Positions 1 through 6,333 of a stretch of 13,485 nucleotides of DNA are shown here, one piece after another. Where the stretch lies: assembly GCA_005885015.1 (NCBI GenBank), contig VAYG01000058.1, positions 9,446 through 22,930 on the forward strand. The letters run 5' to 3'. The stretch comes from Actinomycetota bacterium. Its GTDB lineage: Bacteria > Actinomycetota > UBA4738. The first letter of the stretch is position 1. Each line of letters starts with the position of its first letter. The notes under the pieces were generated by a model that saw only the letters and a program-made list of their open reading frames with translations, ran no database searches and was not told the origin of the DNA. Position numbers and translations under genes: made by a program.

Positions 1-326
1 TTCCGGACCACCTCGGCCACCTGGTACACGTCGCCCGAGGACAGTTTGGCCAGATTGGTCTTGTACCGGCGGCTCCAGTTGGTGGGCATGTGGGCTTCCT
101 CCTCGCGGAGGACATCGAACACCCGTTTCACCTCTCGCCTGGAGATGACTTCGCGGAGCCCGACTTCCTGGGTGTTGTCCACTGGGACCATCAGGGTGAG
201 GTCCCCATGCGCCAATCGAATCTTGAAATAGGTTCTTCGTTCCCCGAACACCTCGCGTTCCACAAGGTCCTCGATCACTGCTGCGCCATGGTGCGGATAG
301 ACGACTTTGTCCCCTTTTGTGAACAC
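1..326 (-). CDS. carD: CarD family transcription regulator (3' end cut by window edge)
   Basis: CarD binds the RNA polymerase beta subunit and stabilises open promoter complexes, chiefly at rRNA and other housekeeping promoters. The first 108 codons are visible. Residues 1-50 form the Tudor-like polymerase-interacting domain, with KGDKVVYPHHGAA near the start as in mycobacterial CarD. The start of the helical DNA-binding domain follows, with the conserved PTNWSRRYK motif; its Trp84 corresponds to the upstream-fork Trp of M. tuberculosis CarD. The family is about 160 residues, so roughly the last 50 lie beyond the left edge. The GTG start at 324-326 is chosen because GAGGGAG lies 4 nt upstream; the in-frame GTG at 366-368 would add residues that do not resemble the family. 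It lies 125 bp downstream of radA on the same strand. I see no convincing sigma-A promoter in that gap. Confidence 0.95.
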   Translation of the reverse strand, partial: MFTKGDKVVYPHHGAAVIEDLVEREVFGERRTYFKIRLAHGDLTLMVPVDNTQEVGLREVISRREVKRVFDVLREEEAHMPTNWSRRYKTNLAKLSSGDVYQVAEVVR

Positions 327-330
327 AGCA

Positions 331-337
331 CTCCCTC
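331..337 (-). promoter_or_regulatory. Shine-Dalgarno site for carD
   Basis: On the minus strand this reads GAGGGAG, 4 nt before the GTG at 324-326. It fixes the carD start at that GTG rather than at the upstream in-frame GTG at 366-368. Confidence 0.6.
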
Positions 338-451
338 GTGTGCGCGAACGGCTTACTTCGGTAGACACAGGTTAACACGAGGAGCTGTCCGGCCGCAACC
401 CAAAAGCGCAGGTCAACGGGCCTTTTGAGTCGAGGCGGCCCCTACCGGCCC

Positions 452-1831
452 CTATTTCGTCATTGCCCACCGTAACGCGTCGCGAAGATGCGCGGCCTCC
501 ACCACTCGCAGGCCCGAGGTTCGACCACTCGGAACCGTGGTCCCTTTGGCCACTATCACGTCGCGGAGGCCAGCGTCTGCCGCTGCCGACAACCGTGCCT
601 CGGCGCCGGGAACCGGTCGCACCGAACCGGTCAGTGCAACCTCACCGATGAAGCCGCGGTCAGGCGGCGGCGGACGGCCCGCGGCGGCGGACGGCCCGCG
701 GCGGCGGACGCCAGGGCCGCCGCCATGGCCAGATCCGCGCCCGGGTCCTCCAGCCTGAACCCACCCCCCGCCACGCCGAACAGCGGTCACGGCGGCGACG
801 ATGTGGAAGCGCCGAGGATCGAGCCCGGAGACCTGGCGTCGCGGTGGGCCGTCCGATGGCACGACGAGCGCCTGGACGTCGACGGGCAGCGCCCGGCGAC
901 CGGCCAGGACGATGCCCGTGGCGCAACCGGCCTCCTGTCCGTCGCGACCGGGCCGGGTGGATGGCTCGGCCTCCACCAGGCCTCTCGACGTCATCTCGAA
1001 CCACGCCACCTCTCCCTCCGGCCCGTAGCGATTCTTCCCCCCCACCAGGACCCGAAGGCCGGACCGGGCATCACCCTCGAACGTCAGCACCGCGTCCACC
1101 GCGTGCTCCAGCGTGCGGGGGCCGGCGAGATCGCCCTGCTTTGTGACGTGTCCGATCAGGAGGACGGTCACGTCGTTCTCTTTGGCCAGATCGATCAGCG
1201 CGTCCGCGCATGCCCGGACCTGACCCACGCCTCCGGGGAACCCGTCCGACGCGGTGTCACGGATCGTCTGGATCGAGTCGACCACCAGGACCGTCGGTCG
1301 TTCGGCTCGCGCGCTCTCCACAACGTCCCCGAGGCTCCGGCCCGGCACGTAGGCGAGGGCCGATCCGTCGATCCCCACCCGCAGCGCCCGCGCGGCCACC
1401 TGGCCGCGGGCTTCCTCCCCGGACGCGAGCAGGCAGGGGTGCCCGGCTCCGGTGAGGGCCGACGCCAGCTGGAGGAGAAGGGTCGACTTGCCGGTACCGG
1501 GCGCCCCCGCCAGGAGGACCACCGATCCAGGGACGAACCCGCCACCGAGGACGCGATCGACGCCGGGCCATCCCGTCTGGATCCGGTGCTCCTCCGGATC
1601 CGGAGCAAGCCTGAGAACCACTGGAGCGGCTCCGGCCGAGGACGAGGGGCCGGACCCGGCCGGATGCTCGTTCACCGTGCCCCAGCTCCCGCACGAGGCG
1701 CACCGCCCCGTCCATTGCGCCGAGGGCCGCCCACAGCTCGCGCACACGAACACCCGTTTCAGCTTGCCCACGGAGGGACTGTAGCGACCGGGTCTGACAC
1801 CGCCTGACCTGGATACCCTTCGGAAATCCAC
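452..1831 (-). CDS. radA: DNA repair protein RadA (Sms) with a scrambled internal segment
   Basis: RadA is a hexameric RecA-like ATPase and helicase that drives branch migration in recombinational repair. Visible in the 459 residues: a four-cysteine zinc finger (CASC at 30-33, CASC at 45-48); Walker A GAPGTGKS at 109-116; Walker B VLVVDS near 181-186; the RadA signature KNRYG at 266-270 (usually KNRFG); and a Lon-protease-like C-terminal domain. Residues about 351-385 do not match the family. The matching sequence (VAGGGFRLEDPGADLA) lies in another frame of the same DNA, and the normal frame resumes within a 17-bp tandem repeat. About 14 residues just before it also seem to be missing. The ORF itself is open. 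Start: GTG at 1831 has AGGGA 9 nt upstream, but family alignment favours the in-frame GTG at 1771 (VGKLKRVFVC), which lacks a clear ribosome site. Confidence 0.92.
   Translation of the reverse strand: MDFRRVSRSGGVRPGRYSPSVGKLKRVFVCASCGRPSAQWTGRCASCGSWGTVNEHPAGSGPSSSAGAAPVVLRLAPDPEEHRIQTGWPGVDRVLGGGFVPGSVVLLAGAPGTGKSTLLLQLASALTGAGHPCLLASGEEARGQVAARALRVGIDGSALAYVPGRSLGDVVESARAERPTVLVVDSIQTIRDTASDGFPGGVGQVRACADALIDLAKENDVTVLLIGHVTKQGDLAGPRTLEHAVDAVLTFEGDARSGLRVLVGGKNRYGPEGEVAWFEMTSRGLVEAEPSTRPGRDGQEAGCATGIVLAGRRALPVDVQALVVPSDGPPRRQVSGLDPRRFHIVAAVTAVRRGGGWVQAGGPGRGSGHGGGPGVRRRGPSAAAGRPPPPDRGFIGEVALTGSVRPVPGAEARLSAAADAGLRDVIVAKGTTVPSGRTSGLRVVEAAHLRDALRWAMTK
664..710. repeat. 17-bp tandem repeat (2.8 copies) inside radA
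   Basis: The unit ACGGCCCGCGGCGGCGG occurs at 674-690 and 691-707. The last 10 bases of the unit precede it (664-673), and 3 bases of a further copy follow (708-710). Seventeen is not a multiple of three, so gaining or losing one unit changes the radA frame. Taking one unit away leaves a 13-bp direct repeat (GCGGCGGCGGACG) separated by 4 bp, which is a natural slippage substrate. This array is where the family-like reading frame of RadA is recovered. Confidence 0.9.
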
Positions 1832-1875
1832 GTGCCGGCTTCCCTACGTACCCGAGGCAGACGAAAGGCACCCGA

Positions 1876-3339
1876 GTGAGAGCGCCTCTCCTGTCGGTGG
1901 GCATCGCGGTGCTGCTCGCCGCGTGCACATCCAGCCCGCCGCGAAGGCCTTCCCAGAGCCCCGCCGGCCCCGCAGCTTCCTCCCCGAGCCCCCCAGGGAT
2001 CTCCATCTCGGGACCCGGCGTCGTCAGCGTCAGGGGTCCTCTCCGCGCGTGTCCCTCGGCTCAGGGCGCCGTGCGCGATGCAGAGGTCGAGCCGTCCATC
2101 GCCGCCGACCCGGCCAGACCCGACGCGCTCATCGGGGCATGGCAGCAAGATCGCGACCTCAGGGGGGGAGCCGCCGGCATCGAGTCGGCCGCCAGCACCG
2201 ATGGCGGCCGGACCTGGAAGGAAGCGCTGGTACCAGGACTCACCAAGTGCTCGAACGGGCCCTATATCCGGGCGAGCGATCCATGGGTGTCGGCAGGACC
2301 AGGACGCGCCTACCTGGGCACCATCGGGATCCGGGACGACAGAACGGGAGCGGTCCTCGTCTCCACAACGACCGACGGCGGCGCCACGTGGACGGAACCC
2401 GCGACCGTGGCCAACGGGCACGCGCGACTGATCGTTGACAAGGAATCGGTCCTGGCCGACCGGTCCGACGGCTCGACGGCATACGTCGTCTGGGTCGATT
2501 ACGCGGTCACCGATCCGAAGGTGACTCCGCATGTGAACGCGGCGCGCTTCTCTCGCACCGGCAACGGCGGGCGGACCTGGTCCACCCCCGGGACCCTCTA
2601 CTCCGGGAACACCGAGACGCAGTTCCACACGCTGGCGCAACTCTCGGACGGGACGCTCCTCGACTTCTTCGCCGAGGCGAAATCATTGTCGGGCAATCCG
2701 AACCCGCCCCTCCCCGCTCGCATCGCCGTGGTCCGGTCGTCGGACGAGGGCCGGACGTGGAGCCGGCCGACCAGCGTGGCCCGTTTCACCTTCGCCACCC
2801 TGCGAACTCCCTCCAGCCATCGTGCGGTCCGGGCAACCACCGCGAACATCAGCGCCGCCACCGGGCCCGATGGGACCGCCTTCGTGGCCTGGGCGGATCA
2901 AGTCACGGCCGATCGGTGGCAGATCCGGCTGGTGAGGTCCAGGGACGGAGGGACCACCTGGGAGCCCAGGGTCACGGTTGCGGAACCATCCGGCCAGGCC
3001 TTCCTGCCCACGGTCGCCGTCGCCGGCGACGGACGGGTCGGGGTCACCTGGTACGAGGATCGTTCCGCGAGGTCCTCACCGGGAGAGGGCGTGCCCACCA
3101 AGGTCCGGCTGGCCTGGTCCGGCGACGACGGGGCGACCTGGCACCAGCTCGATCTGGGCGGTCCACCCTTCGACCTGGACACCGCCAGGCTCTCTTCCGA
3201 GGGGGACTTCGTGGGCGACTACGAGGGGCTGGCGGGGCTCCCATCCGGTTTCTCCGCGCTGTTCGTCCAGGCCCGGCCGCGGAGCCGCGCCGGCCCCACC
3301 GACGTCTTCTTTGCCCGCGTGGACCTGGCCCCCGAATGA
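1876..3339 (+). CDS. Asp-box (BNR repeat) beta-propeller lipoprotein, sialidase-like fold
   Basis: This is the only plus-strand gene. The 487-residue product starts with a lipoprotein signal peptide (hydrophobic residues 4-16, lipobox LAAC at 14-17, Cys17 lipidated), then a Ser/Pro-rich linker (about 18-45), so it is probably anchored on the outer face of the membrane. Six Asp-box motifs (S/T-x-D-x-G-x-T-W) recur every 50-70 residues: 107-114, 165-172, 228-235 (Asp replaced by Asn), 288-295, 355-362 and 415-422. This spacing is typical of a six-bladed sialidase-type propeller. I cannot place the Arg triad and Tyr/Glu pair of true sialidases, so enzyme activity is unproven; it could equally be a binding protein. 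GTG start, with AAAGG 7 nt upstream. It is divergent from radA, with 44 bp between the starts, and convergent with clpC. It appears inserted into a housekeeping gene order. Confidence 0.85.
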   Translation: MRAPLLSVGIAVLLAACTSSPPRRPSQSPAGPAASSPSPPGISISGPGVVSVRGPLRACPSAQGAVRDAEVEPSIAADPARPDALIGAWQQDRDLRGGAAGIESAASTDGGRTWKEALVPGLTKCSNGPYIRASDPWVSAGPGRAYLGTIGIRDDRTGAVLVSTTTDGGATWTEPATVANGHARLIVDKESVLADRSDGSTAYVVWVDYAVTDPKVTPHVNAARFSRTGNGGRTWSTPGTLYSGNTETQFHTLAQLSDGTLLDFFAEAKSLSGNPNPPLPARIAVVRSSDEGRTWSRPTSVARFTFATLRTPSSHRAVRATTANISAATGPDGTAFVAWADQVTADRWQIRLVRSRDGGTTWEPRVTVAEPSGQAFLPTVAVAGDGRVGVTWYEDRSARSSPGEGVPTKVRLAWSGDDGATWHQLDLGGPPFDLDTARLSSEGDFVGDYEGLAGLPSGFSALFVQARPRSRAGPTDVFFARVDLAPE

Positions 3340-3379
3340 CAAGAGGCCCAGCGACCCGATGATCGCTGGGCGGCTCTTG
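3340..3379. terminator. Long hairpin directly after the Asp-box lipoprotein gene
   Basis: The inverted repeat begins on the base after the TGA stop. CAAGAG (3340-3345) pairs with CTCTTG (3374-3379), and inside it CCAGCGA pairs with TCGCTGG around an 8-nt loop. No T-run follows on either strand, so it may act as a bidirectional or Rho-assisted terminator between two convergent genes, or as a transcript-end stabiliser. Confidence 0.55.
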
Positions 3380-3397
3380 CCCTTGACGGCCGCCGGC

Positions 3398-3458
3398 GTC
3401 CCGGCTAACCGCATCCCTTTCGGGACGAGAGGACGGAGGGACCGCTAGCGAGCCTCTC
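3398..3458. other. Unassigned inverted repeats in the convergent gap (possible clpC terminator)
   Basis: GTCCCG (3398-3403) pairs with CGGGAC (3421-3426) around a 17-nt loop. That pairing competes with a smaller TCCC/GGGA hairpin in the same bases. Next, GAGAGG (3427-3432) pairs with CCTCTC (3453-3458), with the 8-bp palindrome CGCTAGCG (3443-3450) in its loop; CGGAG (3434-3438) with CTCCG (3456-3460) is an alternative. On the minus strand these lie just beyond the clpC stop and could end its transcript. There is no T-tract and no open reading frame of note. I could not match it to a named riboswitch or small RNA. Confidence 0.3.
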
Positions 3459-3500
3459 CGCCCTGCCCTTGGGGAAGCCCTATATACCCGGGCGCGTGGG

Positions 3501-5975
3501 TTATGACTCCTGCCCGGCCAGCTCCACCGGCGGAGTGTCGGGAGGAACCGGGGTGTGCTCGAAGGTGATCTCGCCTTCGCGGGCATCGACGATGATCGTC
3601 TCCCCTGCCCGGAACTCCTTCCACAGGAGCTTCTCGGAGAGGGGATCCTCCACCATCCGCTGGATGGTGCGACGGAGGGGACGGGCGCCGAGCGCGGGGT
3701 CGTACCCCTTCTCGGCGAGGAGATTCTTGGCCTCGTCGGTCAACTCGATCTCCACGTCCTTCGCCTTCAGCTGCTCGCGAACCCGCCTCATCATCAGGTC
3801 CACGATCGCCTTTACGTCCTCGCGGGTCAGGGAGTGGAACACGATGACCTCGTCGATCCGGTTGAGGAACTCGGGCCGGAAGGATCGCTTCAGCTCCTCG
3901 AGGACCTTCTCCTTCATCTTCTCGTAGGTCACGCGCTCGTCCGGCCGGGCGGCGAATCCGATCGAGGCTCCCTTCTGGATGTCCCGGGTCCCGAGGTTCG
4001 AGGTCATGATGATCACGGTGTTCTTGAAATCGACCGTGTGCCCCTGGGCGTCGGTGAGGTGCCCGTCCTCCAGGATCTGGAGCAGCGTGTTGAACACGTC
4101 GGGGTGGGCCTTCTCGATCTCGTCGAACAGGACCACCGAGAACGGCTTGCGCCGGACGGCCTCGGTGAGCTGCCCGCCCTCCTCGTAGCCGACGTACCCG
4201 GGAGGCGAGCCGATCAGGCGGCTGACCGTGTGCTTCTCCATGTACTCCGACATGTCCAGCTGGATCAGGGCGTCCTCGTCACCGAAGAGGAACTCGGCCA
4301 GCGCCTTGGACAGCTCTGTCTTCCCCACCCCGGACGGGCCCAGGAAGATGAACGAGCCGGAGGGTCGCTTCGGGTCCTTCAGGCCGGCGCGGGTCCGCCG
4401 GATGGCCTTGGAGACCGCGGTGACGGACTCCTCCTGGTCGACGATCCTGCGGTGCAGCTCGTCCTCCATCCGCAGGAGCTTCTCCGTCTCCTCCTCGGTG
4501 AGCTTGAACACGGGGATGCCGGTCCACGCCGAAAGGACCTCGGCGATCTCCTCCTCGTCGATCTCGGAGAGGACGTCCATCTCCCCGGCCTTCCATTCGC
4601 GCTCCCGGGAAGCCTTCTCATCGACCAGGTGGCGCTCCTCGTCCCGGAGCCGTGCGGCCCGCTCGAAGTCCTGCGCGTCGATGGCCGACTCCTTCTTCAG
4701 CTTGACCTCGGCGATCCGCTCGTCCATCTCCCGAACCGAGGGGGGCGCGGTCATCCGGCGGATCCGCATCCGGCTGCCGGCTTCGTCGATCAGGTCGATG
4801 GCCTTGTCGGGAAGGAACCGGTCGCTGATGTAGCGGTCCGAGAGGTTGGCCGCCGCGACGAGCGCGTCGTCCGTGTACGTGACCCGGTGGTGGGCCTCGT
4901 ATCGGTCCCGAAGTCCTTTAAGGATGTCGATCGTGTGGGACACGGTTGGCTGATCCACGTAGATAGGCTGGAACCGGCGCTCCAGCGCGGCGTCCTTCTC
5001 CAGGTGCTTGCGGTACTCGTCGCGGGTGGTCGCCCCGATGGTCTGGAGCTCGCCGCGGGCCAGCATGGGCTTGAGTATCGAGGCGGCGTCGATGGCGCCC
5101 TCGGCCGCGCCGGCCCCCACCAGTGTGTGCAGCTCGTCGATGAACAGGACGATGTCGCCGCGGGTCTTGATCTCTTTGAGGACCTTCTTCAGGCGCTCCT
5201 CGAAGTCACCGCGGTACCTCGACCCGGCCACCAGCGCGCCGAGGTCGAGCGTGTAGATCTGCTTGCCCTTCAGGGTCTCGGGGACGTCGCCCTTGACGAT
5301 CTTGGTGGCGAGCCCTTCCACGATGGCCGTCTTGCCCACGCCGGGCTCACCGATCAGCACCGGGTTGTTCTTGGTCCGGCGGGACAGGACCTGCATGACC
5401 CGCTCGATCTCCTTCTCCCGGCCGATCACCGGATCGAGCTTCGTCTCCCGGGCCAGCTGAGTGAGGTTCCGCCCGAACTGGTCCAGGACCATCGAGCCCG
5501 GGGGAGCCTGCTCACCCGGCTGGCCCTCGCCCTTGCCGGCGTAGCCCTGGAGCAGCTGGATGACCTGCTGGCGGACCCGGTTCAGATCGGCCCCGAGCTT
5601 CTGGAGGACCTGGGCCGCCACACCCTCGCCCTCGCGGATCAGCCCGAGCAGGATGTGCTCGGTACCGATGTAGTTGTGGCCCAGCTGGAGCGCCTCCCGC
5701 AGGGAGAGCTCCAGGACCTTCTTGGCCCGAGGGGTGAACGGGATGTGGCCGGTCGGCGCGGCCTGCCCCTGCCCGATGATCTCCTCGACCTGCTGGCGGA
5801 CTGCTTCCAGGGAGATCCCCAGCGACTCCAGAGCCTTCGCCGCAACGCCTTCGCCTTCGTGGATCAACCCGAGCAGGATGTGCTCGGTCCCGATGTAGTT
5901 GTGATTGAGCATCCTCGCCTCTTCCTGGGCGAGGACCACGACCCTGCGTGCGCGGTCGGTGAACCGTTCAAACAT
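3501..5975 (-). CDS. clpC: ATP-dependent Clp protease ATPase subunit ClpC
   Basis: ClpC is a Hsp100/AAA+ unfoldase that feeds proteins into the ClpP peptidase in the cytoplasm. The 824-residue length is normal and every expected part is present: a double Clp-N repeat (NYIGTEHILLGLI at about 26-38 and 101-113); AAA1 with Walker A GEPGVGKT (209-216) and Walker B VLFIDE (276-281); a UVR-type coiled middle domain (about 425-460); AAA2 with Walker A GPSGVGKT (546-553) and Walker B VVLFDE (614-619); and an IGF tripeptide (672-674) in the position of the ClpP-docking loop. The ATG at 5975 has GGAGG 7 nt upstream. It is preceded by its own putative promoter and a leader of about 130 nt, and followed by the convergent Asp-box gene. 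No ctsR, mcsA or mcsB is next to it, consistent with an actinobacterial rather than Firmicutes arrangement. Confidence 0.98.
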   Translation of the reverse strand: MFERFTDRARRVVVLAQEEARMLNHNYIGTEHILLGLIHEGEGVAAKALESLGISLEAVRQQVEEIIGQGQAAPTGHIPFTPRAKKVLELSLREALQLGHNYIGTEHILLGLIREGEGVAAQVLQKLGADLNRVRQQVIQLLQGYAGKGEGQPGEQAPPGSMVLDQFGRNLTQLARETKLDPVIGREKEIERVMQVLSRRTKNNPVLIGEPGVGKTAIVEGLATKIVKGDVPETLKGKQIYTLDLGALVAGSRYRGDFEERLKKVLKEIKTRGDIVLFIDELHTLVGAGAAEGAIDAASILKPMLARGELQTIGATTRDEYRKHLEKDAALERRFQPIYVDQPTVSHTIDILKGLRDRYEAHHRVTYTDDALVAAANLSDRYISDRFLPDKAIDLIDEAGSRMRIRRMTAPPSVREMDERIAEVKLKKESAIDAQDFERAARLRDEERHLVDEKASREREWKAGEMDVLSEIDEEEIAEVLSAWTGIPVFKLTEEETEKLLRMEDELHRRIVDQEESVTAVSKAIRRTRAGLKDPKRPSGSFIFLGPSGVGKTELSKALAEFLFGDEDALIQLDMSEYMEKHTVSRLIGSPPGYVGYEEGGQLTEAVRRKPFSVVLFDEIEKAHPDVFNTLLQILEDGHLTDAQGHTVDFKNTVIIMTSNLGTRDIQKGASIGFAARPDERVTYEKMKEKVLEELKRSFRPEFLNRIDEVIVFHSLTREDVKAIVDLMMRRVREQLKAKDVEIELTDEAKNLLAEKGYDPALGARPLRRTIQRMVEDPLSEKLLWKEFRAGETIIVDAREGEITFEHTPVPPDTPPVELAGQES

Positions 5976-6077
5976 GTCGTTCCCTCCGGGCCGATCGCTC
6001 GGCCCTGGTCTCCGCGCCGGACGCCTCGTGGATCACCGGACCACGTCCTACCCTCGAGGCCGAAGAAGGCGCCCCCC

Positions 6078-6093
6078 GGCGCTTTCTCGCGCC
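6078..6093. other. Small hairpin in the clpC leader
   Basis: GGCGC (6078-6082) and GCGCC (6089-6093) form a 5-bp stem with a 6-nt loop. It falls within the predicted clpC 5' untranslated region, about 100 nt before the start codon. It may be a structural or regulatory element, but in such GC-rich DNA it could be chance. Confidence 0.25.
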
Positions 6094-6112
6094 ACGAGCG
6101 CCTCCGAGCCCG

Positions 6113-6118
6113 ATTATA
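6113..6118 (-). promoter_or_regulatory. Probable sigma-A -10 box for clpC
   Basis: On the minus strand this is a perfect TATAAT in otherwise very GC-rich DNA, about 138 nt upstream of the clpC ATG. No good -35 lies at 16-18 bp: TTGCGT is present but only 13 bp away, and GAGTTG is at 16 bp. A weak -35 would suit an activator- or CarD-assisted promoter. Confidence 0.5.
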
Positions 6119-6333
6119 CCCAGGGGGTCCGACGCAACTCGCACCGTATGTCCTCCCCCAGGGTCGCCATCTCCACTCCGGGACGCTCGGCCGAGCCTCC
6201 TGGTTCCTTCAACAAGTTATTCGGGTCGCCGCTTCCTGGGGATTAGCCGAAGGTCTCGAACCACAGGTCCAAGGGCGTTTGTTCGGGCCCGCGACGGGTT
6301 GGTCCGCTCGCCCCCCGGCCAGGACCGATGGGC

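Larger units (their letters stand above)
5976..6333. other. 358-bp intergenic region upstream of clpC
   Basis: This gap lies between the lipoprotein stop (6334) and the clpC start. It holds the clpC ribosome-binding site (GGAGG, about 5983-5987 on the minus strand), a probable -10 box at 6113-6118 and a small hairpin at 6078-6093. I find no coding sequence, tRNA, CIRCE element, CtsR box or clear HspR or ClgR site. The stretch 6119-6333 shows nothing I can name; a small CCCG-CGA-CGGG hairpin near 6290 is too weak to call as the terminator of the upstream gene. Confidence 0.6.

Noticed and set aside
488..1807. 439-codon plus-strand frame opposite radA
   Set aside because: Arg/Pro/Gly-rich shadow with no recognisable domain; radA on the other strand carries zinc finger, Walker and KNRYG motifs.
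1759..2640. 293-codon minus-strand frame reaching into the Asp-box gene
   Set aside because: It overlaps the first Asp-box motifs and the radA start, and its translation is low-complexity. The plus-strand gene explains the region.
3380..3460. Possible c-di-GMP or c-di-AMP riboswitch
   Set aside because: A few bases (GGGACGC, CTAACC) recall such elements, but the conserved core and its order are absent on both strands, and no downstream gene is positioned to be controlled.
6252..6260. tRNA T-loop-like GGTTCGAGACC on the minus strand
   Set aside because: The T stem does not pair beyond two bases and no matching acceptor or anticodon arm is found, so this is not a tRNA.
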